Origin: Siniperca chuatsi
Lineage: Eukaryota > Chordata > Actinopteri > Centrarchiformes > Sinipercidae
Length of the DNA: 64,000 nt
NCBI RefSeq assembly: GCF_020085105.1
Contig: NC_058042.1
Coordinates: 12,833,001-12,897,000, forward strand
Direction of reading: 5' to 3'
Shown here: in pieces, positions 52,110-63,820 of the stretch
Position numbering within the stretch: the stretch's first letter is position 1
Layout: each line of letters opens with the position of its first letter
Translations under genes and position numbers: made by a program
The notes under the pieces: model-generated
The model's database searches: none
Seen by the model: only the letters and a program-made list of their open reading frames with translations
What the model was told of the DNA's origin: nothing

Positions 52110-55100
52110 CTATGTCATGTTGCGCTTAATCCCAGTCACAATTGGCCGAGCAAACTCCACAAAGTCATCTATGAGGACAGGCCATGCCCCTGAGGAGAGA
52201 GAAAAAACACACATTATTAGTTAAATCTCAATGTAATCTATTATAATGACTTAATTCATCAAAGCAATGATTCAGTGATGTGGTGGTTGGGACAAAACAT
52301 TCACAGGTGCCCCCTGCTGGCCTGAAATGTAGCCAGACTGGACAGTGTCTCTCCTTTATTCTGCAGAGTGTGCCATACAATGTATCATAAAAGAAAAAGG
52401 TGCGTTCAACCTCTCCACTGGGCCCAAGGCAACAAAAAAACACCAGCATCCCACAGAAAGTATGAGGAGATGAGGAAAAACCTTAATGTTCATGTGCATA
52501 CAGAACTACTGTTCACTACTACTGTGACAGCTTGAGTAAAGAATTTTAGTGCAAATCAATTACTGTGTTTGCCTACACATACTTGACAATTTACTCAGAA
52601 ATATGTGATGCAATTAAATGCAACTGTAAGTGAATTTGATAAAGTGTCAAATGCTGGACCAGTTCATCACATGACATTAACATACTGTACATGCAGATCA
52701 CCTTGCCACAAGTCGTAAGACCTCACTCTGACGTGACATTTGCTGTAGTCCGAGTTACTGACTTCGGTGACTGACTGAATTATCAGCATGCATCTGTATG
52801 TGATCACTGAGTTCTTTCATCATGGAATTAACCACTGAAATGTATATGCATGGACTGTGCCATGGGTAGCCTTTATCCTGAAGGCATTAATAATCTCACC
52901 TTCTTCATCATAGTTCGACATGTCGTCTGCAATCATATTGCCAAAGTCCAGAAGGAGGTTCCATGTGTCCTTGGGAATTGAGCGCTTGTGATGCTCCTGA
53001 ATGCAGCACAGTAACAGAAAAAGGTGGGACTTAAACATTATGGTGTGATATTAGACAACATAAGAAATCCTTGTGCATTGAAAATCAATTCAGCAGTGTG
53101 GAAATAAATGCTACCTTTGTGAAACTTAGTTGTTGTTGACAAAGATGTGTTGAATGTACTCGATGGTAGTCTTGTTGTTGTATTTGACTATATTCTACCG
53201 CAAGGTGTTTCTAACAGTTTTACTTCTCCATATGCAGTAAGTAAATGAGATGGACTAAATATGCAGAAAGTAAAAAAAAAAAAAATACAAAATCTCTGAA
53301 ATCTTTTTAAATGTTTTTGTAATATACTGCTGACACACAGAAAATAAATAACAGGGTGAAAACAGGTCTAACAAAAACGTCCTTTCTCACCAGCAGGAAG
53401 CGATTCCAGAGATCCAAAAACTTGAAGCGACCTGTGAGAACTAGATTCCAGTAAGCAACAGCCATCTCTAGGTCTAGGACACAAAGTAGAGTAAGATTTT
53501 TCAATATTTAAATTTATTACATTTTTTTTCTAATTAAAAAAAATAAATAAATAAATCCAGTTGAAAATCTGCACCTTTGAAAACATCAGGGTATTTTCTA
53601 TTATTACTATATTCTACATGTTTTACCTAAACCTTTCTGGCCGGGGTTCTTGGCAAAATTGAAGGTAAACTGGTAGAAGTCTTTGAACTTCCCTGTGTCT
53701 TTCAGCTCCTGCTCTAGTCTGGGAAGGATCGCCTTGAGTTTTTCAGGGCTGTCACAGCTAGAGGAGACGTTAAGAAAAAAAAACCCAAACAGATCAAATT
53801 TTATTATGAGTAGTGATGAACTGCACACATGGACTGGTACAATGTGAAGTCTGAGGTTTCTGACCATGTACATTTTGTATGTGAGGCAACTTTCAAATTC
53901 ATGTAGAACTCAACAGAAACACAGTATTACATACAACTTTTACAACTTCTTACTATTTAAAAATCACAACTTAATAAACATATTCTTAATGTGTGAAGAA
54001 TGCAGTAGCATCTCTGATCAAATATTCCAGTATCAGTGTTGCTCACCCCAGCTCAGCCATGCCATCCAGGAACTCTTTCCTGCTGAACTCGCACTGTGTG
54101 GCCGCTCTGAACTTCCATGCCACCACCAGTATACTCATGCTAGCTGGGTCCAGGGTCAGGTCATCACAGAACTGCTGGATCCCATCAATGCCTATCTTAT
54201 TCTCATCCTGGGGGTCTGCAAAGACAAGCTGAGAAGAGTGAGCAAAACGGTGCCAAAGACAAGACAAGCAGACTGTGCTGATATTAACATTCTGAAACTT
54301 GATCAAAAAAGCAGAGGTCACTCCCCTAACACTTGCCTTTGTATCTGTTGTAGAGCTGTTCCAGCTTCTTGCGGTCTACTGAGGTTTTCATGGATTCTTT
54401 GTAGTAGAGGTCTGGATTCTGGAAGTAGTTGTCTGTGGCGACTTCTAGTTTCCAGTCATTCTGCGTCAGGCAGTACACGGCTGTCCTCTCCCCGGCCTGT
54501 GTGAAGGACATGAACTGCCGAACCTTGTCCTTCTGCGATGACTTCAACTTGTGCTGTAAGACAAGCAGGCACACAGGTAAATGCAGTGCAGGAGTAACAA
54601 CCCCGCCCCCCCACACACACCTACATATTCCTGTTACCCGGATACTCTGGAATACTACCTGTCCCAGGTTTGGTGTGTGTCCGTTTCTGATAATTAGTTT
54701 AAAACACAAATCTGTTAAGAATATGCACCATGTAAGAAAATATTAAAATGATTAACGCTGAATTTTCAACACAGGGCTTCAAGGCGATGTAAAAATCCAG
54801 AAGCCTTCATCATTTCGGTTTTCATTCTGCTTTGGTGGAGCATATTACAAAACAAATCAGCAATTTATCAAAATGATCACAAACTAATTGATACACACAC
54901 AACCTGGGGGCCTTCAGGACCTCTGAGGGTCTGGGGCCCTGGGACAGGTGCCCACTTTGCCCAGTTGGTAATCCAGCCTTTGGTAAATGGGATGCAGAGA
55001 CATGCATGTGGAGTTGAGGCTGCACATCAGCGTTTACACATACAACACAGAGCCTAAACTTTTTGAACATTTGAATAAGAGTGCAAGGATTTGATTTCCA

Positions 55101-55784
55101 TTAAAACCTCCAGAAACTAGTTCCTGTACTTAATCTGTATACAAAAATAGTTGGATGTGAATTATACGTAAATAACACGTGCCATGACTATAAAATCTGG
55201 TACATGTGCATACAATTAAAAAAGTAGGACTCGCACCATGCGTGCAACAGTCTATTTATATTTTAGTAAAAGTGCATTAAGGGAAACGAAAACAGTCACT
55301 TCCAAATGCACCACCATAAGGTTCCGTTATTTTACTAAAATACCTCCTCGTGTTAATTTAATCTACACGGTCATCGGGAGGATTGCAAGTCTTTGCAGAG
55401 CTGCAGATCTGACCCACCCGATGATCAAACAGTACATTCACCGTGACAGGCCAGTGTTTGGCGACCCAGTTTCCTAGGGAGGGGACGTTTGATCCTGCAG
55501 ACTCTCTCCTGACCCGGGGCAGCAACATAGGCGAGTTACCAAAAAGGGAAAGGTACGTGCCGCAAGTGCGGGTGTCCGATCTCAAAATACCAACAACTGA
55601 CCTTCCATTTCACTCATATTCCCGACACACATCACCCTGACAATGCGACACTTGGCTGAGGACACCCCGATCCCCCGTGTCGGAGTGTCCCCTTAACGTC
55701 AATGATAGCCGTTATCGGGTTTTGGACTTGTTTAACGGAGCTAAAGAATAGCCCCGGTTTCTCATTTTTAATCTTACCTACCAT
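52110..55784 (-). CDS. dcun1d2: DCN1-like protein 2 (cullin neddylation co-E3)
   Basis: Seven coding exons: 55782-55784 (the ATG alone), 54337-54553, 54047-54215, 53627-53757, 53391-53473, 52900-52996, 52110-52189; 780 nt, 259 aa, equal to human DCUN1D2. An N-terminal UBA-like domain ([14 protein letters not shown] onward, residues ~3-45) precedes the PONY/DCUN1 domain (from ~60), including [43 protein letters not shown] and the C-terminal [20 protein letters not shown], which holds the acidic patch that binds cullins. The protein recruits NEDD8-charged UBE2M to cullin-RBX1. It could be the paralogue dcun1d1, but MHKLKSSQ and the adprhl1/tmco3 neighbours point to dcun1d2. Exon 2 ends at a GC donor (AAAG|GCAAGT). 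Confidence 0.96.
54216..54336 (-). other. dcun1d2: GC-AG intron 2 of dcun1d2
   Basis: 121-nt intron with donor TACAAAG|GCAAGTG, which is exactly the GC-AG consensus AG|GCAAGT, and acceptor CTTTGCAG|ACCCC. The junction restores KDPQDENK, conserved in the DCUN1D1/2 family; no GT donor nearby keeps the frame. Confidence 0.9.
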
Positions 55785-55830
55785 TTTATCACACGCTGTT
55801 TTGGCCCACTTGATATCCAATTACCCCTGG

Positions 55831-55843
55831 TGCGCATGCGCGA
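55831..55843. promoter_or_regulatory. dcun1d2: NRF1 binding motif
   Basis: TGCGCATGCGCGA matches the palindromic NRF1 consensus YGCGCAYGCGCR, 47 bp upstream of the dcun1d2 ATG. It probably sits at the transcription start. Confidence 0.75.
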
Positions 55844-55875
55844 CAAGAACTGCGCTACTGTAGGGGCACTGGGTT

Positions 55876-55890
55876 CATGGGAAATGTAGT
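55876..55890 (-). promoter_or_regulatory. ZNF143/THAP11-type motif 1 (ACTACA-nn-TCCCA)
   Basis: On the minus strand ACTACATTTCCCATG, matching the core of the ZNF143 (SBS) promoter motif ACTACAATTCCCA, ~95 bp upstream of the dcun1d2 ATG. Confidence 0.55.
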
Positions 55891-56241
55891 TCTATAGCAC
55901 TGTAATCCCACAGGCCCTGTGTTTCTAATACCTTCAGCTTAATAGCTTTCTGCAATAATAGACAACTGTTTCGGCAAAGTATGTATTTGTTCTCAAAGCG
56001 CTTCTGCTGAAATACATTTAAAGGAAAAGGTCACATTATAACTTTGTATCAAACTGTCTGTAAAAAAAAAACAGGTTCTGAGCATAAGCCAGTCGAGGAA
56101 ACTTAGCTTTGAACTTGTTGTTGTTTTTTTAAACGAAACTGTATAATGTTAAACAACCGTTAAGATCAAGTCAAAGTAGATTCAACCAAGCAACAGCTGT
56201 CACACTTGACACGGTCGAGCTAGAAAACATAACATCTGAAA

Positions 56242-56254
56242 ACTACAACTCCCA
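56242..56254 (+). promoter_or_regulatory. ZNF143/THAP11-type motif 2 (ACTACA-nn-TCCCA)
   Basis: ACTACAACTCCCA on the plus strand. Together with the motif at 55876-55890 it forms an oppositely oriented pair in the divergent promoter. Confidence 0.55.
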
Positions 56255-56829
56255 TATCAAAGCTGATCAAGATGTTTCGGAAGTAACGTTAATCTAAAAA
56301 TGGATCAAAGTTACATGGAGAAAACAATGCAGTAGTTGTTCAATTTTAGCTGCAGTTTATGTTAACGTTGTGTTGTGATATGTCTTGATGTGCTGTTTCC
56401 AGAAAAGTTGCTGGTATTAACGTACACGACAGCTATTTAGCTAATGTTAGCAAAGTTGTGTTAGCTTTAACTGTTACCTTAGTGTGGACTCAGCTGGCTG
56501 GAGCTGGTCTGACAGCTCTGAGGAATTTGAGGGCTAACTTAGCTTTACTTACAGCTCCAGAATAGAAAACAGGTTGAACTTTATACACGCTAAAACTGGT
56601 CCAACTTCAACAGGGAGTTCCTCAATAGCAGCCCTACCTACCTGAACGAAGTAACGTTAGCATCCCCTTGCTAGCAAGACTAATGTTACCAACGGGTGGA
56701 GGTCGAGGTAAACATGAAGTTGGTCGCCAAGTAAATTGGTGAGCGCCTGCATCGACGCTGGCTTCAGCTATGTGGCAGGGGGTGGGGGGGATGGGTGGTG
56801 GTGGTGCGGTACAACAGCATGATTGTTCC

Positions 56830-56898
56830 CTTCTTCTTCAGCTTCTCCGTCAGTCGTGGAGTGGAGTTGAGAGCCAGGGCAGTGCACATATTTCGCAG
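56830..56898 (+). other. tmco3: Putative tmco3 noncoding first exon
   Basis: GGCAGTGCACATATTTCGCAG|GTAGGTTAG provides a good donor at 56898/56899, downstream of the divergent promoter. It would splice to the acceptor at ~58796 just before the tmco3 ATG. The 5' boundary is a guess. Confidence 0.5.
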
Positions 56899-58810
56899 GT
56901 AGGTTAGTTCTTCATTTATCTGTTTTCATTGATGTGCTCAGTGAAAAGATTTGAGTAAGCTGTGTTTGGGACGTTGAACAAATCCATAATTTCACCGCCC
57001 ATGGTGTTTCCTGGTGTGTCTGAAACATTATTCATGTCTGGGGTGTGTGTTCAGCTTTGTATGATGTTACTTGTGGCTGTCATGATTTCTCAGATTTTTC
57101 ATTGTAGGGATGGCATAAGTCTTTTCCTATTCACAGTGCCTTTACATGTTTGGTATTCAGCTGTTTGTATTTATAATTTAAATATGTACATGCATCCATG
57201 AGTATAGAATAACCTCCAGGTTTGAGGTTACTAAAAATGACAACCAGTCAAAACTTGTATGCATTTCAGTGGTGGAAAGTAAATTTACCCAAGTAATATA
57301 CTTAATTACAGTTTTGAGTTACTTGTACTTTCCTTGAATGTTTCCTTGTTTACATTTCATGCCACTTTATATTATACTTATATTATTATACTTATACACC
57401 ACTACATTTCCTTAACAGCTATAGTTACTCGTTACTTTTCAGATTAAGTTTATACTTACAAACCAATTTTTGTGATCATCTTATGAAATATGGCACATTG
57501 TTATAGATTAATCCACCCAGCACTATATTAATGCTATTGTGCTATTGATTTCTAGCAACAGTACCAGATTGGCTGCAGTCCAGTTTTAGGAAGCAGGACA
57601 GAGGAGGAGGTTGGAAAGTAAACATCCCTCTGCTTGCTAGACTCATGCTCACAAAGGTGCGGTCCAGCTTGGTTGTGAGTTGAATGCATTCAGTCATTAT
57701 GCTGGTGTAGTAAAAGATGAATGTGTAAGGAAGCACATGATGCCAGGATATCAGAGGGCAGGCTGTTGACAGTAGAGCAGTTTCTTAAATTGGCACAGAC
57801 TTTTGTATTCCAAGCATATACTGAAATGCAACATCACATTAGGTGTATGCAGAATAGCAAGCAGTACTGGAATTTATACATGTGATGTGCTCAGTCAAGT
57901 GAAATGCACTTAACACAGCACAAGAGATACAAGGTGCTATTAGCTACTCAAAGCAGCCAGTAGGACAGGCCACAGGTGTGTATACACCGCTGTTGCTTAA
58001 GCTTTTCAGCTGTGACCTAAAGATTAAACCATCTCTTGAGATGACTTTAGTAAGAAGAAGAGAGTGCACAAAAGCACAGAGTAGCCCACATAAAAAGAGA
58101 TTATCTATATCAATCTTTAGGACAAATACTACCACTTTATGTACTTTAAAGGGACTGGGAATTCCTGTATTTCTATGTTTTTTGTTATTAACAAATCCCA
58201 TGAAAAGACCAAAACAAGCAATGTGTTAGTCCATCTCTCAGTACTTTCCCACTTCCCCAGCCTGTCTGTGGCTCTCAGCACCAAGCCCATTTGTTCCTAC
58301 TTAAGACGTAGACCTTTAAAAACAAGTCACAAATTGTGTATTTGTTAGGGACTATCTTCAGCTGTGGTGAGCTAATGAACTTTTATGGCATTAGGACAGT
58401 GTATCAACTCACCCTGTGCAGCAGCGTGGCTCACTAATGTGTGTTTAATAGTTTTTGGTCAATGGTGGAGGTCTATGGCACAAAAAAATAAGATATATCA
58501 GGCTTTGGATACACAGACAATACTTGTAAGTAGGATCAATTCATTGTTGGTTTGTTTTTTTTCATGGGATTTGTTGACAATAAAAACATAAAATATCACC
58601 AGACTTAGCCTTTTAAACTCTACTGATGTCGACACTACACTTTTTGAGTTCATATATATCGTAGTAGTCTCCTCCTTATTGTTTTTTTCTGTCTTTGTAA
58701 CGACCATGCCTTTCCTGCTGTCATCTATTTTGGTCTTTCTTTTTCCATTCCTAGGTCTCTTTCTCTTTATCAATCTCTACCCTCGGGTGAAGGCAGAAGT
58801 AGAGGTTTGG

Positions 58811-61800
58811 ATGCAGGTTGTATGCTGGCTGCTGTGCTTTGGCACGGCGGGGGCACTCGCTGTGCTGCAGAAGGACCAGGTGGCCCAGCACGCCATCAAG
58901 CTTTATCGGAGCAAGGGGGCCACACACGGCCACAGCTGGGTGGCCAGCAACTGCAAGCGGCTAGTGGGTCTCCTGCGTCAGAAGAATGTGGTCGTCAAGA
59001 AGCTGGCAGCCGCTGCTGATGCTGTTGGACGAGACCGGGCCCTTTCAGAACCCGAGAGGCACTTCCAGGTACCAGACTGAGAATAAATACCAGATGAAGC
59101 AAAGACCCTCTATTTGGATTGTAATGCGTTGATTTGTTAGTGACTGTTTAGCTATGTTTTTTATAGCTGATCACCCTGGTACAATACAGTGTGTGAGACA
59201 TAATGTCTACAACTCTTCAGGGTGGTGTCTTTTGTCTGTCTGTGTGTTGACACATCCCTGTTGGCACAATAGCTCAACAATAATGCATGCTCATATTTCA
59301 GTTCAGTTTTCACATATACAGAGCAGCTGACCTGGTTAGATTTGAGCTGCACCTAACAATTATTTTCATTATGCATGTATTAGTCAGTTATTTTTTAGAT
59401 TTATCAATTATACCTGTGGTCTAAAAAATGTCAGAAAATAGTGAAAAATGCCTGTTACAATTTCCCAGAGCCCCTCTTTTGACATCTTTAAATTGCTTGT
59501 TTTGTCTGGAGATATTAAATTTACAATGATACAAAACAGAAAAAAGCAGCAAATTCTCTCATTGGAGAAGCTGGAACAAGAGAATATTTGGCATTTTTGC
59601 TTAGTTAGTGACGTAAATGATTAATGGATTATCAACACTGTTGCTTGTTCATTTTCTGATCATCGATTAATCACCTAATTGTTTCAGCTCTAGATTACAT
59701 AATGGCCAGACACAAGGCAGGTTAAATGGCTTCTTGTTAAATCATTATAAAATGTGTCAAGCCAAATAAAGTGGATTATAGAGTAATGACCCGTCTCCCC
59801 ATTTTAACCAATGTTATCTGGATCTATTTTGTCCTATTTATCATGTCTGATCTCTGAGGAAGACATGTGAACTGCTCTTGCCAAGTGTGTCAAAGTAAAG
59901 ACCATATACAGCGGCTTCAGTAAAAGAGGTCGGATATTTTACAGCTTAATGCCTGACTGGTGTCTCCCTGTCTGCATTCAGGTTCACACTCTGGAGGTTT
60001 TCCAGAAGGAGCTGAATGAGAGCGAGCACCTGGTGTTCCAGGCTGTGCACAGCCTGCAGAGGGCGCTGCAGGGAGACTACAGGGATGTGGTCAACATGAA
60101 GGAGAGCAGCAGACAGAGGCTGGAGGCCCTCAGGGAGGCAGCCATAAAGGTGAGGGCATCAGCAGTGTTTCATGGAGACTATGTCAGAGTGCAGGAGAGA
60201 GGGACTGATACACACTCTTCAGTCAGTCTACGTGAACTATGACTGGTGTTTCCGATATGAAGAGTAATATGTCAACAAATGTTTTCATGTTGTACATAGA
60301 AACAAATCTCGACAAAGGCAAGGAATGCATAATGAAATGAAAAGATTATGTGATGATGTGAATAGGGCTGCATCTAACAGTTTTTCATGATTAATTCATT
60401 TATTTATTTTTTTTAGTCTTTAAAATGTCAAAAAACTGTAAAAATGCCCATCAAAAGTTCTGGAAGCCAAAAGTGGCAACATTCTAAAACTCAAGATATT
60501 CAGTTTAAAACAATATAAAACACACAAGAGAAGAAAATATTTACCATTTTATGCTTGACTAAACAACTGGAATAACTGATTATCAAAAGTGTTGATTTAT
60601 GATCTGTCAATCAACTAATTGAATAATTGTTTCATCTCTAGAAATGATCGTATCATTGTGTCATTCTGCAAAATGTTGTTGTCCAAATGAATGATTTCAA
60701 GGAAACTGATAAAAAGACAATCAAAATAAGTCATTCAATATAGATTTGATGTGATTTTTGGACCCATTTGTCATATTGTGATGTCTGACAACATCAGGCA
60801 AATATTATATTGATTTCAACCATTTCGCCCACCCCTACGTCAAAGGCAGAGTAATATCATGTATAATTGTATGCTATATGTCCTATGAGTGTATTTAGTG
60901 TGAGTTTCCTGGTTGTGTCAAATGAGTATACACTGCCACATGCATCTCTTGTTAACTTGTCTATGTAACCTACTTGCTAATACACACCTGTCTGTTGGGC
61001 TTTGTTCTCACCCTTCAGGAAGAACAGGAGTATGTGGAGCTGGTGGCTGCTGAGAAGCACCAGCAGGAAGCTGTTAAGAGCGCTTTAGCCCAGAATAAGA
61101 CTCTGTCCATGCTGGACGAGATCCTGGAGGACGTCAGGAAGGCAGCAGACCGGCTAGAAGAGGAAATCGAGGAGCACGCCTTTGACAACAACAAACAGGT
61201 CGGCGAACAACAGCATTCACAGACTTAGGTTACTTAATATGTTTCAGACCCTTGGAGATTGAATAGTCATGATACCAACTCAAAAATGTAAGTCGTGTTT
61301 GAACAACGTAGGGTAGCTAGTAAATTGTGTCTCTCTCTATACTCACTGCTGTGTAGATGAAAGGAGTAAATGTAGAGGCAGTGTTGAGAGTGGAGGATGA
61401 CGAGGAGAATGGAGGGAAGAGGAAGAACAAGTCCCGGCAGAAGGAAGTGGAGGATGACCTGGGACTGAGCATGCTCATTGACTCGCAGAACAACCAGTAT
61501 GTCCTGACCAAACCACGAGACTCCACAATGCCAAGAGCGGACCATCACTTCATCAAGGTCAGGTTATTCCTCCTGCTCAGATATAATCCTGTTTTATCCA
61601 TGCTACATAAGAAGTGGAAACTCTGTATTCATTTGTTTTGAATCCTTAATAAAGCTTAGAGAACATGAATTATTAAAATATTAACCCCAAGTTTTTTGCA
61701 ACATGTATGTGCAGGACTTGGTGTCAGTGGTGATGTTGTCCCTGCCTTGCGGATGGATTTGCTCTCTGGTTGGTCTTCCCCCCATGTTTGGATATATCAT

Positions 61801-62417
61801 CTGCGGGGTCCTACTCGGCCCTTCTGGCCTCAACAGCATCAAGGTGTGTTTGTGTTTTTGTGTTTGCAGTGTCAGCATGTCAGATCAGTCTTAAAGAACA
61901 ATAGTCTTAATTTACTTTTTGTGTTAGTTGTTCATGTCAGCGCCTGTCTCTGTGTCTCGGTGTCTTGTAGTCTATGGTGCAGGTGGAGACTCTGGGGGAG
62001 TTGGGTGTGTTCTTCACTCTCTTTGTGGTGGGTTTGGAGTTCTCACCGGAGCGCGTTCGAAAGGTAAATAAAGAGGGGTTTGAATTTAGGATTAAAACTG
62101 TACAATAATTTTCATAACAAGACTTTTCAAGACTATACATAACAAATAAGCAACTCGCACTAATGTCATGTTTTTTATGGGTATACAAATTGAAATGACC
62201 TCAGACTTGACTTAGATTAGTGGCACATACCTAAAATTTATTCTGAGTTACAGTGAAGCATTTTGTTACAAAAGTTCTTAGAACTGAAAAATTACCTCTT
62301 ATGAAAATGTCTTTTATGTCCATGAATTTTTTAGTTAATGACCTTTTTCTTCTGTTATATTTTTCATAGTTTATATATAGCTGCTTTTAGTTAGTTACTT
62401 CCATTAAGTGGGTTGAT

Positions 62418-62453
<36 letters not shown>

Positions 62454-63558
62454 GTATGGAAGACATCGGTTCAGGGGTCGTGCTACCTGAGTCTGCTGAT
62501 GGTGGGGGCCGGTTTGTTGTGGGGACAAGTCCTGCGTATTCGACCCACCCAGACTGTCTTCATCTCCACTTGTCTCTCCCTGTCCAGCACTCCACTAGTG
62601 TCCCGCTTCCTGGCAGGGGGGAGCAGAGGGGACAAAGAAGGTACGTAGGTGTGATCGTGCACAGAAATGAACATAGATATGCATCATAATGTCAGCTAAA
62701 ACAAGGTTGTGACCAAAGCAGGTAAAGGTGAAACAAACTGAAGCAAGTGGTTTTCAGAACACTGTGTTGGTGATACAGTGGCATGTATGTATGTTCTCAT
62801 TCAGTTTTACAGTATGGCAACATTGAGAAAACTGCCTTGAATATTTCACTTGTATTCAGACTTAAGTTGGAGTGCAGATTCAAGCCCTTGCCAAACGAGT
62901 TCACATGCTGAGTAAGCCTATCACCGCCAGGTAAATCTCTCTGTATTTTTCAGTATTTTTTAAATCTTAGTATTAGCGACAGAGTAGGCTACAGCAACTA
63001 GGAGTATGGCAGAGCCTATGGCGTAAAAAACCTTAGAAGCATCCAAGAAAAGTTTCTGATGTTCCAGATAAAAAAGAAACTCTAGAAGCTATTACATTTA
63101 CTCTACTTAAATAATAGATTATTGTCTTGGAACTGTGGAAATTTCTCTGTATTTTTTTTAACTATTTCTGAAGACGAGCCTGGGGCGAGCTCACTAGGCA
63201 TACATAATAAGCACGTGTCGACAGTGTTTCTGTAATTACTCTCACTGCCAGAAGGGGGAGACAAAAGTTCCGCACTGCAGGTTTATAATACATGTCAAAG
63301 ACGCTTTATTCTGACATGGGGCTATTGAACACAGCTTTGTTAACTTATCTTGTTACTTTCAATGTATTTTGCTCTGTGGCATCTGTGATTATGTAATGAG
63401 CCGAAATACAGAAGGATTTGAAGAATAGATAAGCACTGTGAAAAAAGCATGTAGTTTCAGTCCTTGAATTAAAAGTACAGTAGAGCAGGTGGCATCCATA
63501 AAACCAAATGTTGTGACACACTATAACTTCATACTTTAGAAATACTCTATTCAGAGCA

Positions 63559-63613
<55 letters not shown>

Positions 63614-63775
63614 CAGGTGATCTGGACTACAGCAGTGTTCTCCTCGGGATGTTAGTGATGCAAGACGTTCAACTTGGTCTCTTCGTCGCCATAATGCCAA
63701 CTCTGATCCAGGCACAGAGTGGAGACTTGGACAGGTCAGTTAGTCTTTTTGTTCTTGCATGTGTCCTCTCCCAAC

Positions 63776-63820
<45 letters not shown>

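Larger units (their letters stand above)
55785..56780. promoter_or_regulatory. Divergent promoter region of dcun1d2 and tmco3
   Basis: About 1 kb between the dcun1d2 start codon (minus) and the first tmco3 exon (plus). It contains a perfect NRF1-type palindrome and two ACTACA-nn-TCCCA motifs (annotated separately), and GTAACGTTAGC words near 56645. There is no TATA box at either end. The arrangement is typical of a housekeeping bidirectional promoter. Confidence 0.6.

Noticed and set aside
53866-54504. 212-codon plus-strand open frame
   Set aside because: It runs antisense across dcun1d2 exons 2 and 3, including splice sites, and has no recognised similarity.
58679-58810. N-terminal extension of tmco3 from an in-frame ATG at 58679
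   Set aside because: The stretch lies before a good acceptor (GAAGGCAG), and starting at 58811 gives a clean signal peptide at the family's usual length.
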